A stretch of DNA of 64,000 nt from Panulirus ornatus (Eukaryota > Arthropoda > Malacostraca > Decapoda > Palinuridae), in the NCBI RefSeq assembly GCF_036320965.1, contig NC_092279.1, positions 18,174,741-18,238,740 of the forward strand, read 5' to 3'. A program made the translations under genes and the position numbers. How positions within the stretch are numbered: position 1 is the stretch's first letter; each line of letters opens with the position of its first letter. Positions 41,795 to 52,671 of the stretch are shown one piece after another. The notes beneath the pieces are model-generated. The model was given only the letters and a program-made list of their open reading frames with translations. It searched no databases and was not told where the DNA came from.

Positions 41795-41975
41795 CAATTA
41801 GTTGGTTGGTTATTTGACCTATAGGCTATTTAACTGACAGGGTCAAATAATAAAGTCCACGTCTTTCTATAACTACCAATCGAAAATTCTTGAACCCCTT
41901 TTCCAGGTCTTGAAGAATATTCCAAGGCCATACACGCCTCTCACTGTTACAACGTATAGTCTTTCGCAACTCCAC
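41795..41975 (+). mobile_element. Dispersed repeat DR-D, copy 5
   Basis: Shared words are ACTGACAGGGTCAAATAATAA, CCACGTC, ACTACCAATCGAAAATTCTT, GAACCCCTTTTCCAGGTCTTG and ATATTCCAAGGCCATACACG. It is clearly the same family as copies 2-4 but the most diverged in the middle, and it extends further to the right (CCTCTCACTGTTACAACGTAT). Confidence 0.55.
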
Positions 41976-42617
41976 TAGCAATAATCTTCTTTTATATACG
42001 TACGATCAGCCACAAGTTGTGGCAGACTGGAAAATTTTACTGCTCCCTCTGTGATCGTCTTTGGCGAGGTTGTCTGCCTCCCTCCGCAAGCCAACGGTCG
42101 TTTGTCTGAACTTAGTCGATGTTGCCATATGGAGCGTTTCTTAATGTGTCGTTCGAAAACTTAAGATATTACGGTATCATTCCATATCTGTCCTTGTCCG
42201 TCTCCCTGTTCACGTCTGTCTGGACACATCAATGTTCAGAGTTATATTAAACTTCGAGTTGCCTCAGAATCATTCCATAACTTTCATTCTCAATTGGAAA
42301 GGGTTAATATCCATGATATATTGAGGCGTCTGTAATAATACCAACAATAACAGTTGTAATCATCTGTTTAGGTATATATAGAGAGAGCCTCATAAGGATA
42401 ACACAAATACAATCATATAAAAAAATATAAATAACTCATACGTATCCCATTTATGACGGGGAATTTAATTCCGTTCTTCGCTTGAGTTCAGAGTCCAAAG
42501 CCATCCGCGCACCGCCAGAGGACATCAAACTTATCACTGGAATCGTTTTGCCCGAAGCTGGCATGACAAATGAAAGTGATGAATGATCTATCGACGAAGG
42601 CCAATGATGGGTTAATT

Positions 42618-42702
<85 letters not shown>

Positions 42703-43567
42703 ACATACCTGGTCGCTTCTCGACCCTCGACCAGCCAACGAGATCGCTGTATGGCAAGTCATGAAAACTGACCGCGACGCCAACGTACCACGCAGGGAGC
42801 CAGGCGGATATGGCAAGTTGCGCCCACTTGAAGAAATGAAAAAAAGTGGCTTTTATATTTTTTTTTGACAAATCAGGAATACTGAAACTACTTCCCTATG
42901 AACACGAACATCACCACAATCATTCAAATGCAAAGGAATTCAAACAGCAATAGACCACTGGGTCCTTTCGAGGCCAAGTCTGTGACAGTGGAATGTATCA
43001 CAAACTCAGGGATGAGTCTGGTAAAAGTTAAAAGGTATAAGAAGTCAAAGAAGAAACCTACAAACTGCCAATGTGACTCAAAAAGACGCAAATGTAATGC
43101 GTTTCTCTTTCCTAAGACCGGGTTGTATAGTTGTTGAAGTACGTGTGTGTGTGTGTGTGTGTGTGCAAGTCGATGTTTGCAATGCTGTGTTGACTAACGT
43201 TCACCACTGAACAGCAAAACAGATTCAATACAGCGATGAAAAGGGGGTCCGTATCATCTCAGTTCAGCAGGGAACTCAGCTCACGGGCCTTTTTCCATCT
43301 AAAATGACAATAAATAGTTTCCTGTGGGGCAAATCATACAGCTTGCGTTACATACACGGTAGCACCAGCTCCAAGACTAACTCTCGTACCAGCGCTCCCT
43401 CTTTATAAATGTCCCCCTTCTCAAGGACAAGCCTTGAGAACCCGGAGACGTAAAGTGATGCCATCTTTTCTGCTTTGCTGACCCCACAACGAACGTGTAC
43501 GATGACAGAAAACGCGACCTTGGTCCTTGTACTCCGTAGGCGGGCGTACGACCAATGCTGTCAATGG
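41976..43567. other. Unassigned DNA with a (GA)n tract
   Basis: (GA)n lies at 42,621-42,698 and (GT)n at 43,142-43,165. The 79-codon plus frame at 42,898-43,137 ends in a Lys/Cys-rich segment (NCQCDSKRRKCN), but I cannot tie it to a family. The ACCACTGGGTC/TTTCGAGG block shared with 32.1 kb falls inside it. Confidence 0.45.
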
Positions 43568-43593
43568 GAAAATGGCGAATAGTATGAAAGAAA

Positions 43594-43653
<60 letters not shown>
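43568..43653 (+). mobile_element. HP-SINE 3' tail remnant with (TA)n
   Basis: GGGAAAATGGCGAATAGTAT followed by GAAAGAAAAGA is the terminal 30 bp of HP-SINE, directly continued by about 57 bp of (TA)n. The rest of the element, including the left half of the stem-loop, is gone. Confidence 0.65.
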
Positions 43654-43659
<6 letters not shown>

Positions 43660-46239
43660 GCTGAACGGACTTCCCGTTTGGATGCATATCCTGTGTGAGG
43701 AAATCAAAACCCACCGTGAAGTCTACCGTATCCACAAGTCTTTTTATCCTAGGCCAATCAAACGTTTCGGATCTCTAATTCAATTTACTATCATGGAGCT
43801 GCAACAACTGCACAAGACTCGTTAGGAAACCTAACTAGTTACGATTCCTATGCAAACAAGACTGGGAAGTATACAGGCAGGGGTACAGTTAAATAAATAA
43901 AATATGAAACATATTCAGGTGAATAATTCAGACTTAACTACACTAGGGAATTATGTGTCAAATAATGCAACACGGATGGTCTGGCAACATAAACGATGAA
44001 CAACAATGTAATATGTTGTTTATGACAAAAGGAAAATGGGGTAAATTATGCTAGAGAAAACGTGCGATCAAAGAAAACTGATCAGTTTGGGCCGTCGAGT
44101 TTCAAAACAACTTGCTTGCATCAGACGGTCAGCTGCAGAGGAAACGAAACCGGAAAATTAGAATATACATATATACAGGTAGATAGACAGGTAGAGAGAT
44201 AGACAGAAATACAGATGAGTAAATTACAAAAGGGTGATAGAATCTCTAACGAGAATGAACTTGAAATTTAATCAAATTTATGTTATTGCGTGAGGTACCC
44301 GCTGTTGCTACATCTTTGGCCAATAAATCACTTTCACCTTCCCTGATTACGATCTTTCTGAGCTGAAAAACTTGGCATATCGCTGGGCCAGGGCGTGTAT
44401 GGGCTGCCCCTGACTGCCTGAAGGAGGTCTTCCATATGAATAAAGTCTTTGATTCCTAAAAATCTCTCTCTCTCTCTCTCTCTGTTTCTTGCGGGTTTGA
44501 GCATTAAATCCACAGCCACCGCTAAGGCCACGGAGAAAAGTCCTTTCCCACGCTACTACACCATCCCTATACCTCCTACCTCACTACACCCCACCTCCTT
44601 TTCATCCCAGACCCCACCAACATCACCCACCCCACTCCACGCCTCTGTACCAGAACCCCTCTTGAACCCTAAAACTCAACCCTTTAAACATTCCCTAACT
44701 TCTCTCCACACAATCACTCCAAGCTCTTCAACTAACCAACTTCAGTTTTTTCTTTTTTTCTGGAAAAAAAGTTTTGGAAGGCGCTCGACATAAAAATAAC
44801 ATACGTTCTGGTCTGATTGGGCCAGTACGTTGCACTGACCTTAATCAGTGAAGGATATGGACATGAATAGCTGGTAAAAGTGCCAGGAACTTATGTCGAA
44901 TGAGAAGTAAAGTTTAGCTCTCTGATGAAACCCAAACATCATCTGCATATCGTTGTGACAAAACCCACTGAGGTTTAAGGTAGCGGACCGGACTTGGGAG
45001 ACGCATCTGGTTTGAACGGCCGGCTAGGGTGAACGTCTGAGGTTGAACGTCCGTCCTAGCGAGCTGCCTCATTCGTTGTTAAAGACAAGTGACTGAGGGC
45101 GCCGTATGACCTTCTGTTGCCTGAGGAAGGAACGGTATGTATCCTTGCGGAAATTATTCTCGTTTTCTTCAGATGTTTACAGGAACAAGTCCTGGGTTGT
45201 TGCTTAAAATGGTTATGTAAATTAGACTATAATTCTTCCTTGATCAGACATAAATAGTTATCATAAAGTAGATAATCATGAATTTTTTTTCTTTTTAGAA
45301 ATAAATAATTTCGAAGCTTAATTACTAAAACTAAATTAATGGTTCCAAACCAACACACCGATAACATGAAATTTATTTATGACCTATACTAAAGTATTAA
45401 ATCAAACGTAATTTTCGGAGAAAAATAATTTAGAAATGCAATGTACTTGAGAAAGAAAAATACCATACAAGGCTTCCTTGGGCGGAGAAATAACGACCAA
45501 TAATAATGAAAAAAAAAACTTGGTTAATTATTCAAGCTAAGCAAGAATAACAAAATAACGAAACGCTTCTAAGTCTGAAATTAAAATGAAAAATATTTTA
45601 TAATGGTTTCGTAGGCAGACACACTGCAGATAATTATGAGGCAAATGATCAGGATTTTTTTCTCTCTTGGCTAAAAATAGTTACATACCATAATAAAGCT
45701 TCTGTAATTTGAATGCCAGTTTCGAATATATAATAGCGTCTTCTTGATCTGACAGACAGGGAATTATTTTGAAGGAAATGATTACGTTGTATTTCAAATC
45801 TGTAATAATTTCAAAGCTTAACTGCAGAAATGAATTAATCAACCCAAAAATATCGACTCCAGAATCGTATTCAGCACGAAAAAAAAAAAAGAAAAAAAAA
45901 TATGACAACCGAGATTTTGAAGTTACTCTATTAGACTTGTACATACAGGAATGATATCCACTTTAAACGTACAAATGATTGAAGTTCCAGGCCTCTGGCG
46001 ACTATCACCAGCTACATATATAACCCATCACTTTCCTCTATAATCCACTTATCAATTATCTCCCCTCTATAATCAGTTAACTTTCAGGGTCTTCTGCGTA
46101 GATTTCTTTACTGCGAAAAACGATTGAATTTGCCAAAGTTGGACAGATCGCGTCACAGAAAACTCGGTGCCTTTGCAAAGAAAAACTTTTTGGAGAGAGT
46201 GATCAGGGGACTGAAGCAACGCCGGACAAGTTTGACAAT
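43654..46239. other. Large unassigned AT-rich interval
   Basis: No gene, RNA or known element is recognised. A short (CT)n lies at 44,463-44,483, C-rich sequence at 44,560-44,700, and AT-rich sequence with A runs from 45,230 to 45,960. Confidence 0.5.
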
Positions 46240-46500
46240 GGCTCAGCTGGGGGGGCCATTTGTTGGGGTCTGGAATGGTGGGGTGAGGGAAGGATGTGAC
46301 ATTGAGGGCCTGGAGGGAAAGGGGTTGAGGGAGGGATGTGACATGTATTCGTGGAGGGGTGGGGTGAGGGAAGGAGGTGACCTGGAGGTCCTGGGGCGGA
46401 GGGATGAGGGAGGGATATGACATGGGCAGCTTGGAGGGAAGGGGGTGAGGCAGGGATGTGACTTGGAGGAGGACCTAGAGGGAAGGGACGAGGGAGAGGT
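46240..46500. repeat. G-rich degenerate minisatellite, about four to five units
   Basis: Units of roughly 55-60 bp carry GGGGTGAGGGAAGGATGTGAC and a CTGGAGG-type spacer. The long overlapping minus frames (Pro/His/Ser-rich) are repeat translation. Confidence 0.8.
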
Positions 46501-46599
46501 GTCACATGGACAGATACATGTGATACCAACACCGTGGCAGATCATCCTTGAATATGTACGATACAATAGTTCTGGCTCTGGTCGTCCAGCGACGTCCTC

Positions 46600-47063
46600 G
46601 CACTACACCAGGGTTCAGGGCCACCAGCAGCAGCAGCCCTGAAGCACCACACTACACCAGGGTTCAGGGCCACCAGCTGCAGCCCTGAAGCACCACACTG
46701 CATCAGGGTTCAGGGCCATCAGCAGCAGCCCTGAAGCACCACACTGCACCAGGGTTCAGGGCCACCAGCTGCAGCCCTGAAGCACCACACTACACCAGGG
46801 TTCAGGGCCACCAGCTGCAGCCCTGAAGCACCACACTGCATCAGGGTTCAGGGCCACCAGCTGCAGCCCTGAAGCACCACACTACACCAGGGTTCAGGGC
46901 CACCAGCAGCAGCCCTGAAGCACCACACTACACCAGGGTTCAGGGCCACCAGCTGCAGCCCTGAAGCACCACACTACACCAGGGTTCAGGGCCACCAGCT
47001 GCAGCCCTGAAGCACCACACTGCACCAGGGTTCAGGGCCACCAGCAGCAGCCCTGAAGCACCA
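46600..47063. repeat. 46-bp minisatellite, about ten copies, each with a hairpin
   Basis: The unit is GAAGCACCACACTACACCAG then GGTTCAGGGCCACCAGCTGC and AGCCCT. Within each unit TTCAGGGC pairs with GCCCTGAA across an 11-nt loop. Two sub-types alternate irregularly: CCAGCTGCAGCC and CCAGCAGCAGCC. There are also TACACC, TGCACC and TGCATC variants. The high similarity between units suggests recent expansion. Confidence 0.97.
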
Positions 47064-47279
47064 GGGTGATGTCTATATCCTAATTTCGTGTCATTACAAA
47101 TGTCACCATCCAAATGTTTCTTCTCCCACATAATACCATGCCTGGTTCTCTCTGCCCTTAAGCCACACTGCCACTCACAGGAGGATTCGATACCTTACTG
47201 CAGGAGACGGTAATCTAACTTGGCAATCTTCAGCATCGGACTATTATAAGTTTGTTCTTACTTCTAATATGCCATGATC
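47064..47279. other. Unassigned spacer between minisatellites
   Basis: Ordinary sequence with no feature I can name. Confidence 0.5.
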
Positions 47280-47595
47280 TGAGGGATGTAAGGATGAGGA
47301 GTGAGGGGAAGCATGGTGGGAGGCGTTCAGGGAGAGGATGGCTATAGAGTGAGGGTGAGGGAGGGGGAGAGTGTAGAGTGAAGGGGAGAGAGTAGATTAA
47401 AGGGGTAGGGAGGTTGTAGATTAAAGGAATGGGGAGGTTGTAGATTAAAGGAGTGGGGAGGGTGCAGATTACATGGGTAGAGAGTGTGTAGAATGGCGGT
47501 GAGGGTATAGAGTGACGGGTGGGGGAGAGTGTAGAGTGAAGGTGAGGGAGGGTGAAGAGGGTGTAAGGTGAGAGAGGAGGGAGAGGGATTTAGGA
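47280..47595. repeat. G-rich degenerate minisatellite (GTAGATTAAAGG family)
   Basis: Units of about 28-32 bp containing GGGGAGGGTGTAGATTAAAGG or GAGTGTAGAGTGAAGG recur about nine to ten times with strong length variation. Confidence 0.8.
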
Positions 47596-47695
47596 TGTGT
47601 CATTTACCCTCACCAAGAGTTTCATTTGTGTTTCGCCTCTAAGCACACCCAAGCCCACTGTGATTACGTGTCGTGCCTTGCGTGTGGCGCCTTGC

Positions 47696-47776
<81 letters not shown>

Positions 47777-48180
47777 ACTGTGCCAGTCGTCGGGGATCCT
47801 TCTAATTCCCTGGGCTTATCTGTCCGTTTTAATCAGAGGAGAAAGGCCGACGGAATCTCCTCTCCTTCTCATTTCAAGGCAGAACTAATGCGTCTCTTTC
47901 ATTTTATTTTTTTTCCATCACCCGCGCCGCCTGCCTGCCTGTCTCTCTCTCTCTCTCTCTCTCTCTCCCACCTGGCGACCCCCACCTTGATGGGATGGCC
48001 TTTACCTCCCTGCCACATTCATTTCTCGACTCCCATAGAAAACTCATTGGTTGAAAGTCTTTGCTCAATCTTGACATCAAATTAATTTCTTGTGCTCGGC
48101 CCCTTTGGCTGTGTTGGCGTGACCTTATGACCTAAGCCATCAGGGTCAGGTCAAAGGTCAGAGCGTCGTATACCAAGTGC
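47596..48180. other. (CT)n tracts in unassigned DNA
   Basis: Pyrimidine tracts lie at 47,698-47,770 and 47,941-47,966. The 162-codon plus frame from 47,597 crosses both and has no domain. Confidence 0.6.
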
Positions 48181-48285
48181 GTACCGTCGGGGGTCAAGGG
48201 TCGTACCGTCGGGGGTCAAGGGTCGTACCGTCGTGCTCAAGAGGGCGTACCGTCGTGCTCAAGAGGTCGTAACCTCGTGCTCGAA
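48181..48285. repeat. 22-23 bp tandem repeat, about five copies
   Basis: Two copies of GTACCGTCGGGGGTCAAGGGTC are followed by two or three copies of GTACCGTCGTGCTCAAGAGG-type units. Two sub-types therefore sit side by side. Confidence 0.85.
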
Positions 48286-48507
48286 GGCGGAGCTAAGCTA
48301 AAACGTAGCGTACGACTCACGTGACCTATCAATGGCCGCCAGTCCACGACCCAGTCAACGACCCGGCTAACACAGATGTCGTCATCAGGTAGGTCGACCC
48401 AGAACCCCTGCCTGACAGAAATACGACGATCCAGTTATTCCCCACCACTGGCTCGGACGCTGAAATGCGATCTCACTTTCTGGTCGAGTTCCTCCCATGG
48501 CCGCTCT

Positions 48508-48570
<63 letters not shown>

Positions 48571-48640
48571 TATTCACCTCGGCTCGAGGCTGAAAATCCC
48601 TACCAGGTCTTCTTTAGGAACTTTGGCTATTCGCAGGGTG
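48286..48640. other. Unassigned DNA with (CT)n
   Basis: A (CT)n tract lies at 48,511-48,564. No other feature is seen. Confidence 0.55.
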
Positions 48641-48814
48641 GTACCAGGAGGGTGGGAGTTATGGTACCAGGAGGGTGGGAGTTATGGTACCAGGAGGCTG
48701 GAAGTTACGATACCAGGACGTAGGAAGTTATGGTACCAAGACGTAGAAAGTTGTGGTACCAGGACGTAGGAAGTTATGGTACCAGGACGTAGGAAGTTAT
48801 GGTACCAGGAGGCT
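48641..48814. repeat. 23-bp tandem repeat, about seven copies
   Basis: The unit GTACCAGGAGGGTGGGAGTTATG drifts to GTACCAGGACGTAGGAAGTTATG. It is followed by (GT)n at 48,827-48,876. Confidence 0.95.
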
Positions 48815-48819
48815 GTGTG

Positions 48820-48877
<58 letters not shown>

Positions 48878-48878
<1 letters not shown>

Positions 48879-49475
48879 TGGACAACCAGAAAGCATTTGA
48901 CACTGTCTCACACTGGAGGCTTTTATCAAAAGAGTAGATTACCAGGCAGGCCCAAAGGGGAAGACGCCTTCGACGAAGAGGCTACCACAGTAGAAGCGAA
49001 CAAAGCATGCACGTCTGGAGAAAAACCTCGAAATGGGCTGAAGTTACCAGTGGAGTGCCGCAGGCTTCTGTTCTGGGGCCCTTCGTCTTCCCGGTGTGTG
49101 TGTGTGTATGAATGACTCGTCAGAAGGTATGCTAGACTCCTCCCTGAATATGTTGGCAGAATATGGGGAGGGGGTGGGAAGATTGCCTCAGCTGACAAAG
49201 GGGACGTAGGCGGAGTTCAAAGATGATCCGACTCGCGATCGATGAAGTTCAACTCAAAAGTAATGGGGACGGGCCACAGTGAGAGGTGGCCCCAGTACGA
49301 ATATAATCCAGCAGGTAACAAGGGCGCGAGACAGAATTGGGACTTTGACTGAATCTTAACGTGTCGCTAGAATTCCATTTTAGAAAATTAGTCAATGCAC
49401 GTATAAAAAAAAATTATCAGAGAAGGTCTAGAAGGAGGCAAAAAAAGATGGTACCAGAATTAAGAGAGTAGAATT
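48878..49475 (+). pseudogene. Decayed jockey/CR1-like LINE reverse transcriptase, plus strand
   Basis: Starting directly after (GT)n, one frame reads LDNQKAFDTVSHWRLLSK and then a stop (48,935-48,937), and continues without further stops to KTSKWAEVTSGVPQASVLGP at 49,022-49,081. These are the usual KAFDTVPHxRLLxK and WxxVTSGVPQGSVLGP boxes of jockey/CR1-type non-LTR reverse transcriptases, with G to A in PQGS. After that, (GT)n-like sequence interrupts the LFxxYIND box. Sequence at 49,240-49,420 still spells MGTGHSERW and other C-terminal pieces in more than one frame. The FADD box is not recognisable. It is a dead copy, and its clade is inferred from motifs. It ends near the (GA)n tract at 49,483. 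Confidence 0.8.
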
Positions 49476-49479
49476 CCGA

Positions 49480-49482
<3 letters not shown>

Positions 49483-49560
<78 letters not shown>
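49483..49560. repeat. (GA)n microsatellite after the LINE remnant
   Basis: A continuous GA run of about 78 bp. Confidence 0.97.
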
Positions 49561-49562
<2 letters not shown>

Positions 49563-49593
49563 CTAGGGAGGCCATAAATTTGCCCATCATGGA

Positions 49594-49910
49594 TCACACA
49601 GTAGAGTCAAGGATGACCTAACCACAGTAGAGTCAAGGACGACCTAACCACAGTAGGAGTCAAGGATGACCTAACCACAGTAGAGTCAAGGATGACCTAA
49701 CCACAGTAGAGTCAATCATGACCTAACCACAGTAGAGTCAATAATGACCTAATCATAGTAGAGTCAAGGATGACCTAATCACAATAGAGTCAAGGATGAC
49801 CTAACCACAGTAGAGTCAATAATGACCTAATCATAGTAGAGTCAAGGATGACCTAATCACAATAGAGTCAAGGATGACCTAACCACAGTAGAGTCAAGGA
49901 TGACCTAATC
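49594..49910. repeat. 26-bp minisatellite, about twelve copies, with a 78-bp block duplication
   Basis: The unit is CACAGTAGAGTCAAGGATGA then CCTAAC. Units 6-8 (AATAATG, then CATAGTAG, then CACAATAG types) are repeated exactly as units 9-11, so three monomers were duplicated as a block. Confidence 0.95.
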
Positions 49911-50163
49911 TCAACCCTCAAGTTTTAGATTAGCTTCATGATGTGAGTATATTGCACTGTTTCTTCGAAGATGCAAGAGGATAGAACAACGAGAACAATA
50001 ATATGAAATCGAAGAGCAAAGTTGTTAGAAAAGGATGTAAAGCACTTCCATGGCGCAGGTATACTGAAAGAATGAAGCAGATGAATGAAAATGTAGGAAC
50101 TTCACACAGGATACAGAAGTTCAAAAGTGCAAAACTCCCTCCTGGTACAGCACAAAATAGGTA

Positions 50164-50214
<51 letters not shown>

Positions 50215-50291
50215 TCACTCCCACCTCTCCATCATGTGTACATGACAACATATACATCACAATGAAAGCCTCAGTAACATAGTATGTGTAT
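49911..50291. other. Unassigned DNA with (CA)n
   Basis: (CA)n lies at 50,168-50,212. No gene is seen. The next LINE copy begins abruptly at about 50,292. Confidence 0.55.
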
Positions 50292-51296
50292 AAATGGCCC
50301 AACCCCCCCCCCCATACACATGTACATACACACGTCCACACACGCAAATATACATACCTACACAGCTTTCCATGGTTTACCCCAGACGCTTCACATGCCT
50401 TGCTTCAATCCACTGACAGCACGTCAACCCCTGTATACCACATGACTCCAATTCACTCTATTTCTTGCCCTCCTTTCACCCTCCTGCATGTTCAGGCCCC
50501 GATCACACAAAATCTTTTTCACTCCATCTTTCCACCTCCAATTTGGTCTCCCTCTTCTCCTCGTTCCCACCACCTCCGACACATATATCCTCTTGGTCAA
50601 TCTCTCCTCACTCATTCTCTCCATGTGCCCAAACCATTTCAAAACACCCTCTTCTGCTCTCTCAACCACGCTCTTTTTATTTCCACACATCTCTCTTACC
50701 CTAACGTTACTTACTCGATCAAACCACCTCACACCACACATTGTCCTCAAACATCTCATTTCCAGCACATCCATCCTCCTGCGCACATCTCTATCCATAG
50801 CCCACGCCTCGCAACCATACAACATTGTTGGAACCACTATTCCCTCAAACATACCCATTTTTGCTTTCCGAGATAGTGTTCTCGACTTCCACACATTTTT
50901 CAAGGCTCCCAAAATTTTCGCCCCCTCCCCCACCCTATGATCCACTTCCGCTTCCATGGTTCCATCCGCTGACAGATCCACTCCCAGATATCTAAAACAC
51001 TTCACTTCCTCCAGTTTTTCTCCATTCAAACTCACCTCCCAATTGACTTGACCCTCACCCCTACTGTACCTAATAACCTTGCTCTTATTCACATTTACTC
51101 TCAACTTTCTTCTTCCACACACTTTACCAAACTCAGTCACCAGCTTCTGCAGTTTCTCACATGAATCAGCCACCAGCGCTGTATCATCAGCGAACAACAA
51201 CTGACTCACTTCCCAAGCTCTCTCATCCCCAACAGACTTCATACTTGCCCCTCTTTCCAGGACTCTTGCATTTACCTCCCTAACAACCCCATCCAT
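50292..51296 (-). mobile_element. LINE-1F copy B, lacking the 3' stem-loop
   Basis: The minus-strand element covers the reverse transcriptase from just after the GLRQGC box to the stop, plus most of the 3' untranslated region. Unlike copies A, C and D it stops at AAATGGCCC (50,292-50,300), just before the CTGTTTCCTTG and stem-loop tail, and has no A-rich or (TA)n 3' end. An 11-C run (50,303-50,313) corresponds to a G run in copy D. The 5' end is cut at ATGGATGGGG, abutting a short (TA)n. Confidence 0.9.
50424..51296 (-). pseudogene. LINE-1F reverse transcriptase fragment, about 290 codons open
   Basis: The frame is open from the (TA)n junction to the stop. In order it shows MDGVVREVNARVLERG, the catalytic LLFADDTALVADS box, the thumb/connection motifs KLRVNVNKSKVIRYS and FRYLGVDLSADGTMEAEV, then VPTMLYGCEAWAMD, MDVLEMRCLRTMCGV, WFGHMERMSEERLTKR and GTRRRGRPNWRWKDGV. 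The FADD aspartates and downstream domain are intact. The fingers and the upstream endonuclease are absent, so it cannot work alone. This organisation is that of a non-LTR retrotransposon polymerase. I do not assign the clade firmly. The only evident start codon comes from the (TA)n tract and is not native. Confidence 0.9.
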
Positions 51297-51505
51297 ATAT
51301 ATATATAACATTATGGAAAATCCGCTCTGGGGATTGGACTATTGCACACCACCTGATCAATATGCAAGCCTTTTGGCTAACATGATCTGTGTATGGTGAA
51401 TATCCGTTGAAAATACCAATATGAAATATTTTCATCCATTTCATATCTAGATCCGTACTACTGAAAGCATATATATCTATATCTACATCTATCTATCTAT
51501 CTATC

Positions 51506-51586
<81 letters not shown>
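51297..51586. other. Spacer between the inverted LINE pair, with (TATC)n and (TA)n
   Basis: About 175 bp of ordinary sequence is followed by (ATCT)n at about 51,480-51,507 and (TA)n at about 51,507-51,586. It separates copies B and C, which point away from each other. Confidence 0.8.
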
Positions 51587-51589
<3 letters not shown>

Positions 51590-52453
51590 TTAAGAGTAAA
51601 TGTGAATAAGAGCAAGGTTATTAGGTACAGTAGGGTTGAGGGTCAAGTCAATTGGGAGGTAAGTTTGAATGGAGAAAAACTGGAGGAAGTAAAGTGTTTT
51701 AGATATCTGGGAGTGGATCTGGCAGCGGATGGAACCATGGAAGCGGAAATGGATCATAGGGTGGGGGAGGGGGCGAAAATCCTGGGAGCCTTGAAGAATG
51801 TGTGGAAGTCGAGAACATTATCTCGGAAAGCAAAAATGGGTATGTTTGAAGGAATAGTGGTTCCAACAATGTTGTATGGTTGCGAGGCGTGGGCTATGGA
51901 TAGAGTTGTGCGCAGGAGGATGGATGTGCTGGAAATGAGATGTTTGAGGACAATGTGTGGTGTGAGGTGGTTTGATCGAGTAAGTAACGTAAGGGTAAGA
52001 GAAATGTGTGGAAATAAAAAGAGCGTGGTTGAGAGAGCAGAAGAGGGTGTTTTGAAATGGTTTGGGCACATGGAGAGAATGAGTGAGGAAAGATTGACCA
52101 AGAGGATATATGTGTCGGAGGTGGAGGGAACGAGGAGAAGTGGGAGACCAAATTGGAGGTGGAAAGATGGAGTGAAAAAGATTTTGTGTGATCGGGGCCT
52201 GAACATGCAGGAGGGTGAAAGGAGGGCAAGGAATAGAGTGAACTGGATCGATGTGGTATACCGGGGTTGATGTGCTGTCAGTGGATTGAATCTGGGCATG
52301 TGAAGCGTCTGGGGTAAACCATGGAGGGCTGTGTAGGTATGTATATTTGCGTGTGTGGACATGTATGTATATACATGTGTATGGGGGTGGGTTGGGCCAT
52401 TTCTTTCGTCTGTTTCCTTGCGCTACCTCGCAAACGCGGGAGACAGCGGCAAA

Positions 52454-52462
<9 letters not shown>
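51587..52462 (+). mobile_element. LINE-1F copy C, with full 3' tail
   Basis: The 5' end is cut by (TA)n at AAGTTAAGAGTAAATG. The element runs through the coding end, a 3' untranslated region (GGTATGTATATTTGCG, GGTTGGGCCATTTCTTTCG), the stem-loop at 52,421-52,448, an A run at 52,451-52,462, and (TA)n to about 52,486. It differs from copy D at about a dozen positions over roughly 680 shared bases by my reading, so both are young. Confidence 0.92.
51602..52270 (+). pseudogene. LINE-1F reverse transcriptase C-terminal fragment, 222 codons
   Basis: Open from a Met just inside the truncation to the stop. It contains NKSKVIRYS, FRYLGVDLAADGTMEAE, AKMGMFEGIVVPTMLYGCEA, MDVLEMRCLRTMCGV, WFGHMERMSEERLTKR and RRSGRPNWRWKDGV. 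The FADD catalytic box lies upstream of the truncation and is missing, so no polymerase activity is possible. Homologous sites differ from copy D mainly by single substitutions (for example LAAD for LSAD, EMDH for EVDH). Confidence 0.9.
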
Positions 52463-52484
<22 letters not shown>

Positions 52485-52671
52485 TTAGCTTTTGACTCTA
52501 ACCCAGTGAAGCACAAATGAGTTAATTTCGTATAATTTCAAAAGGAATACATTGTAATAGTCATCATAAAAATCACCGAAATGAAACGCGTTGTAAAAAA
52601 ATTGTACAGATAATATTAAAAAAATTAATTGGGAGGAAACTGAATTGAAATAGAATAAATATGAAGGAAAA

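Noticed and set aside
42898..43137. Lys/Cys-rich 79-codon frame as a CXC-type DNA-binding protein
   Set aside because: The Cys spacing is too short and irregular to assign, and part of the sequence is a dispersed repeat shared with 32.1 kb.
46600..47063. CRISPR-like array
   Set aside because: The repeats are directly contiguous with no unique spacers, and the context is eukaryotic. It is a minisatellite.
50488..50940. Long plus-strand frames antisense to LINE copy B (and similar antisense frames at 41.0, 52.0 and 61.0 kb)
   Set aside because: They are the reverse strand of the reverse transcriptase, recur in every copy for that reason, and show no domain of their own.
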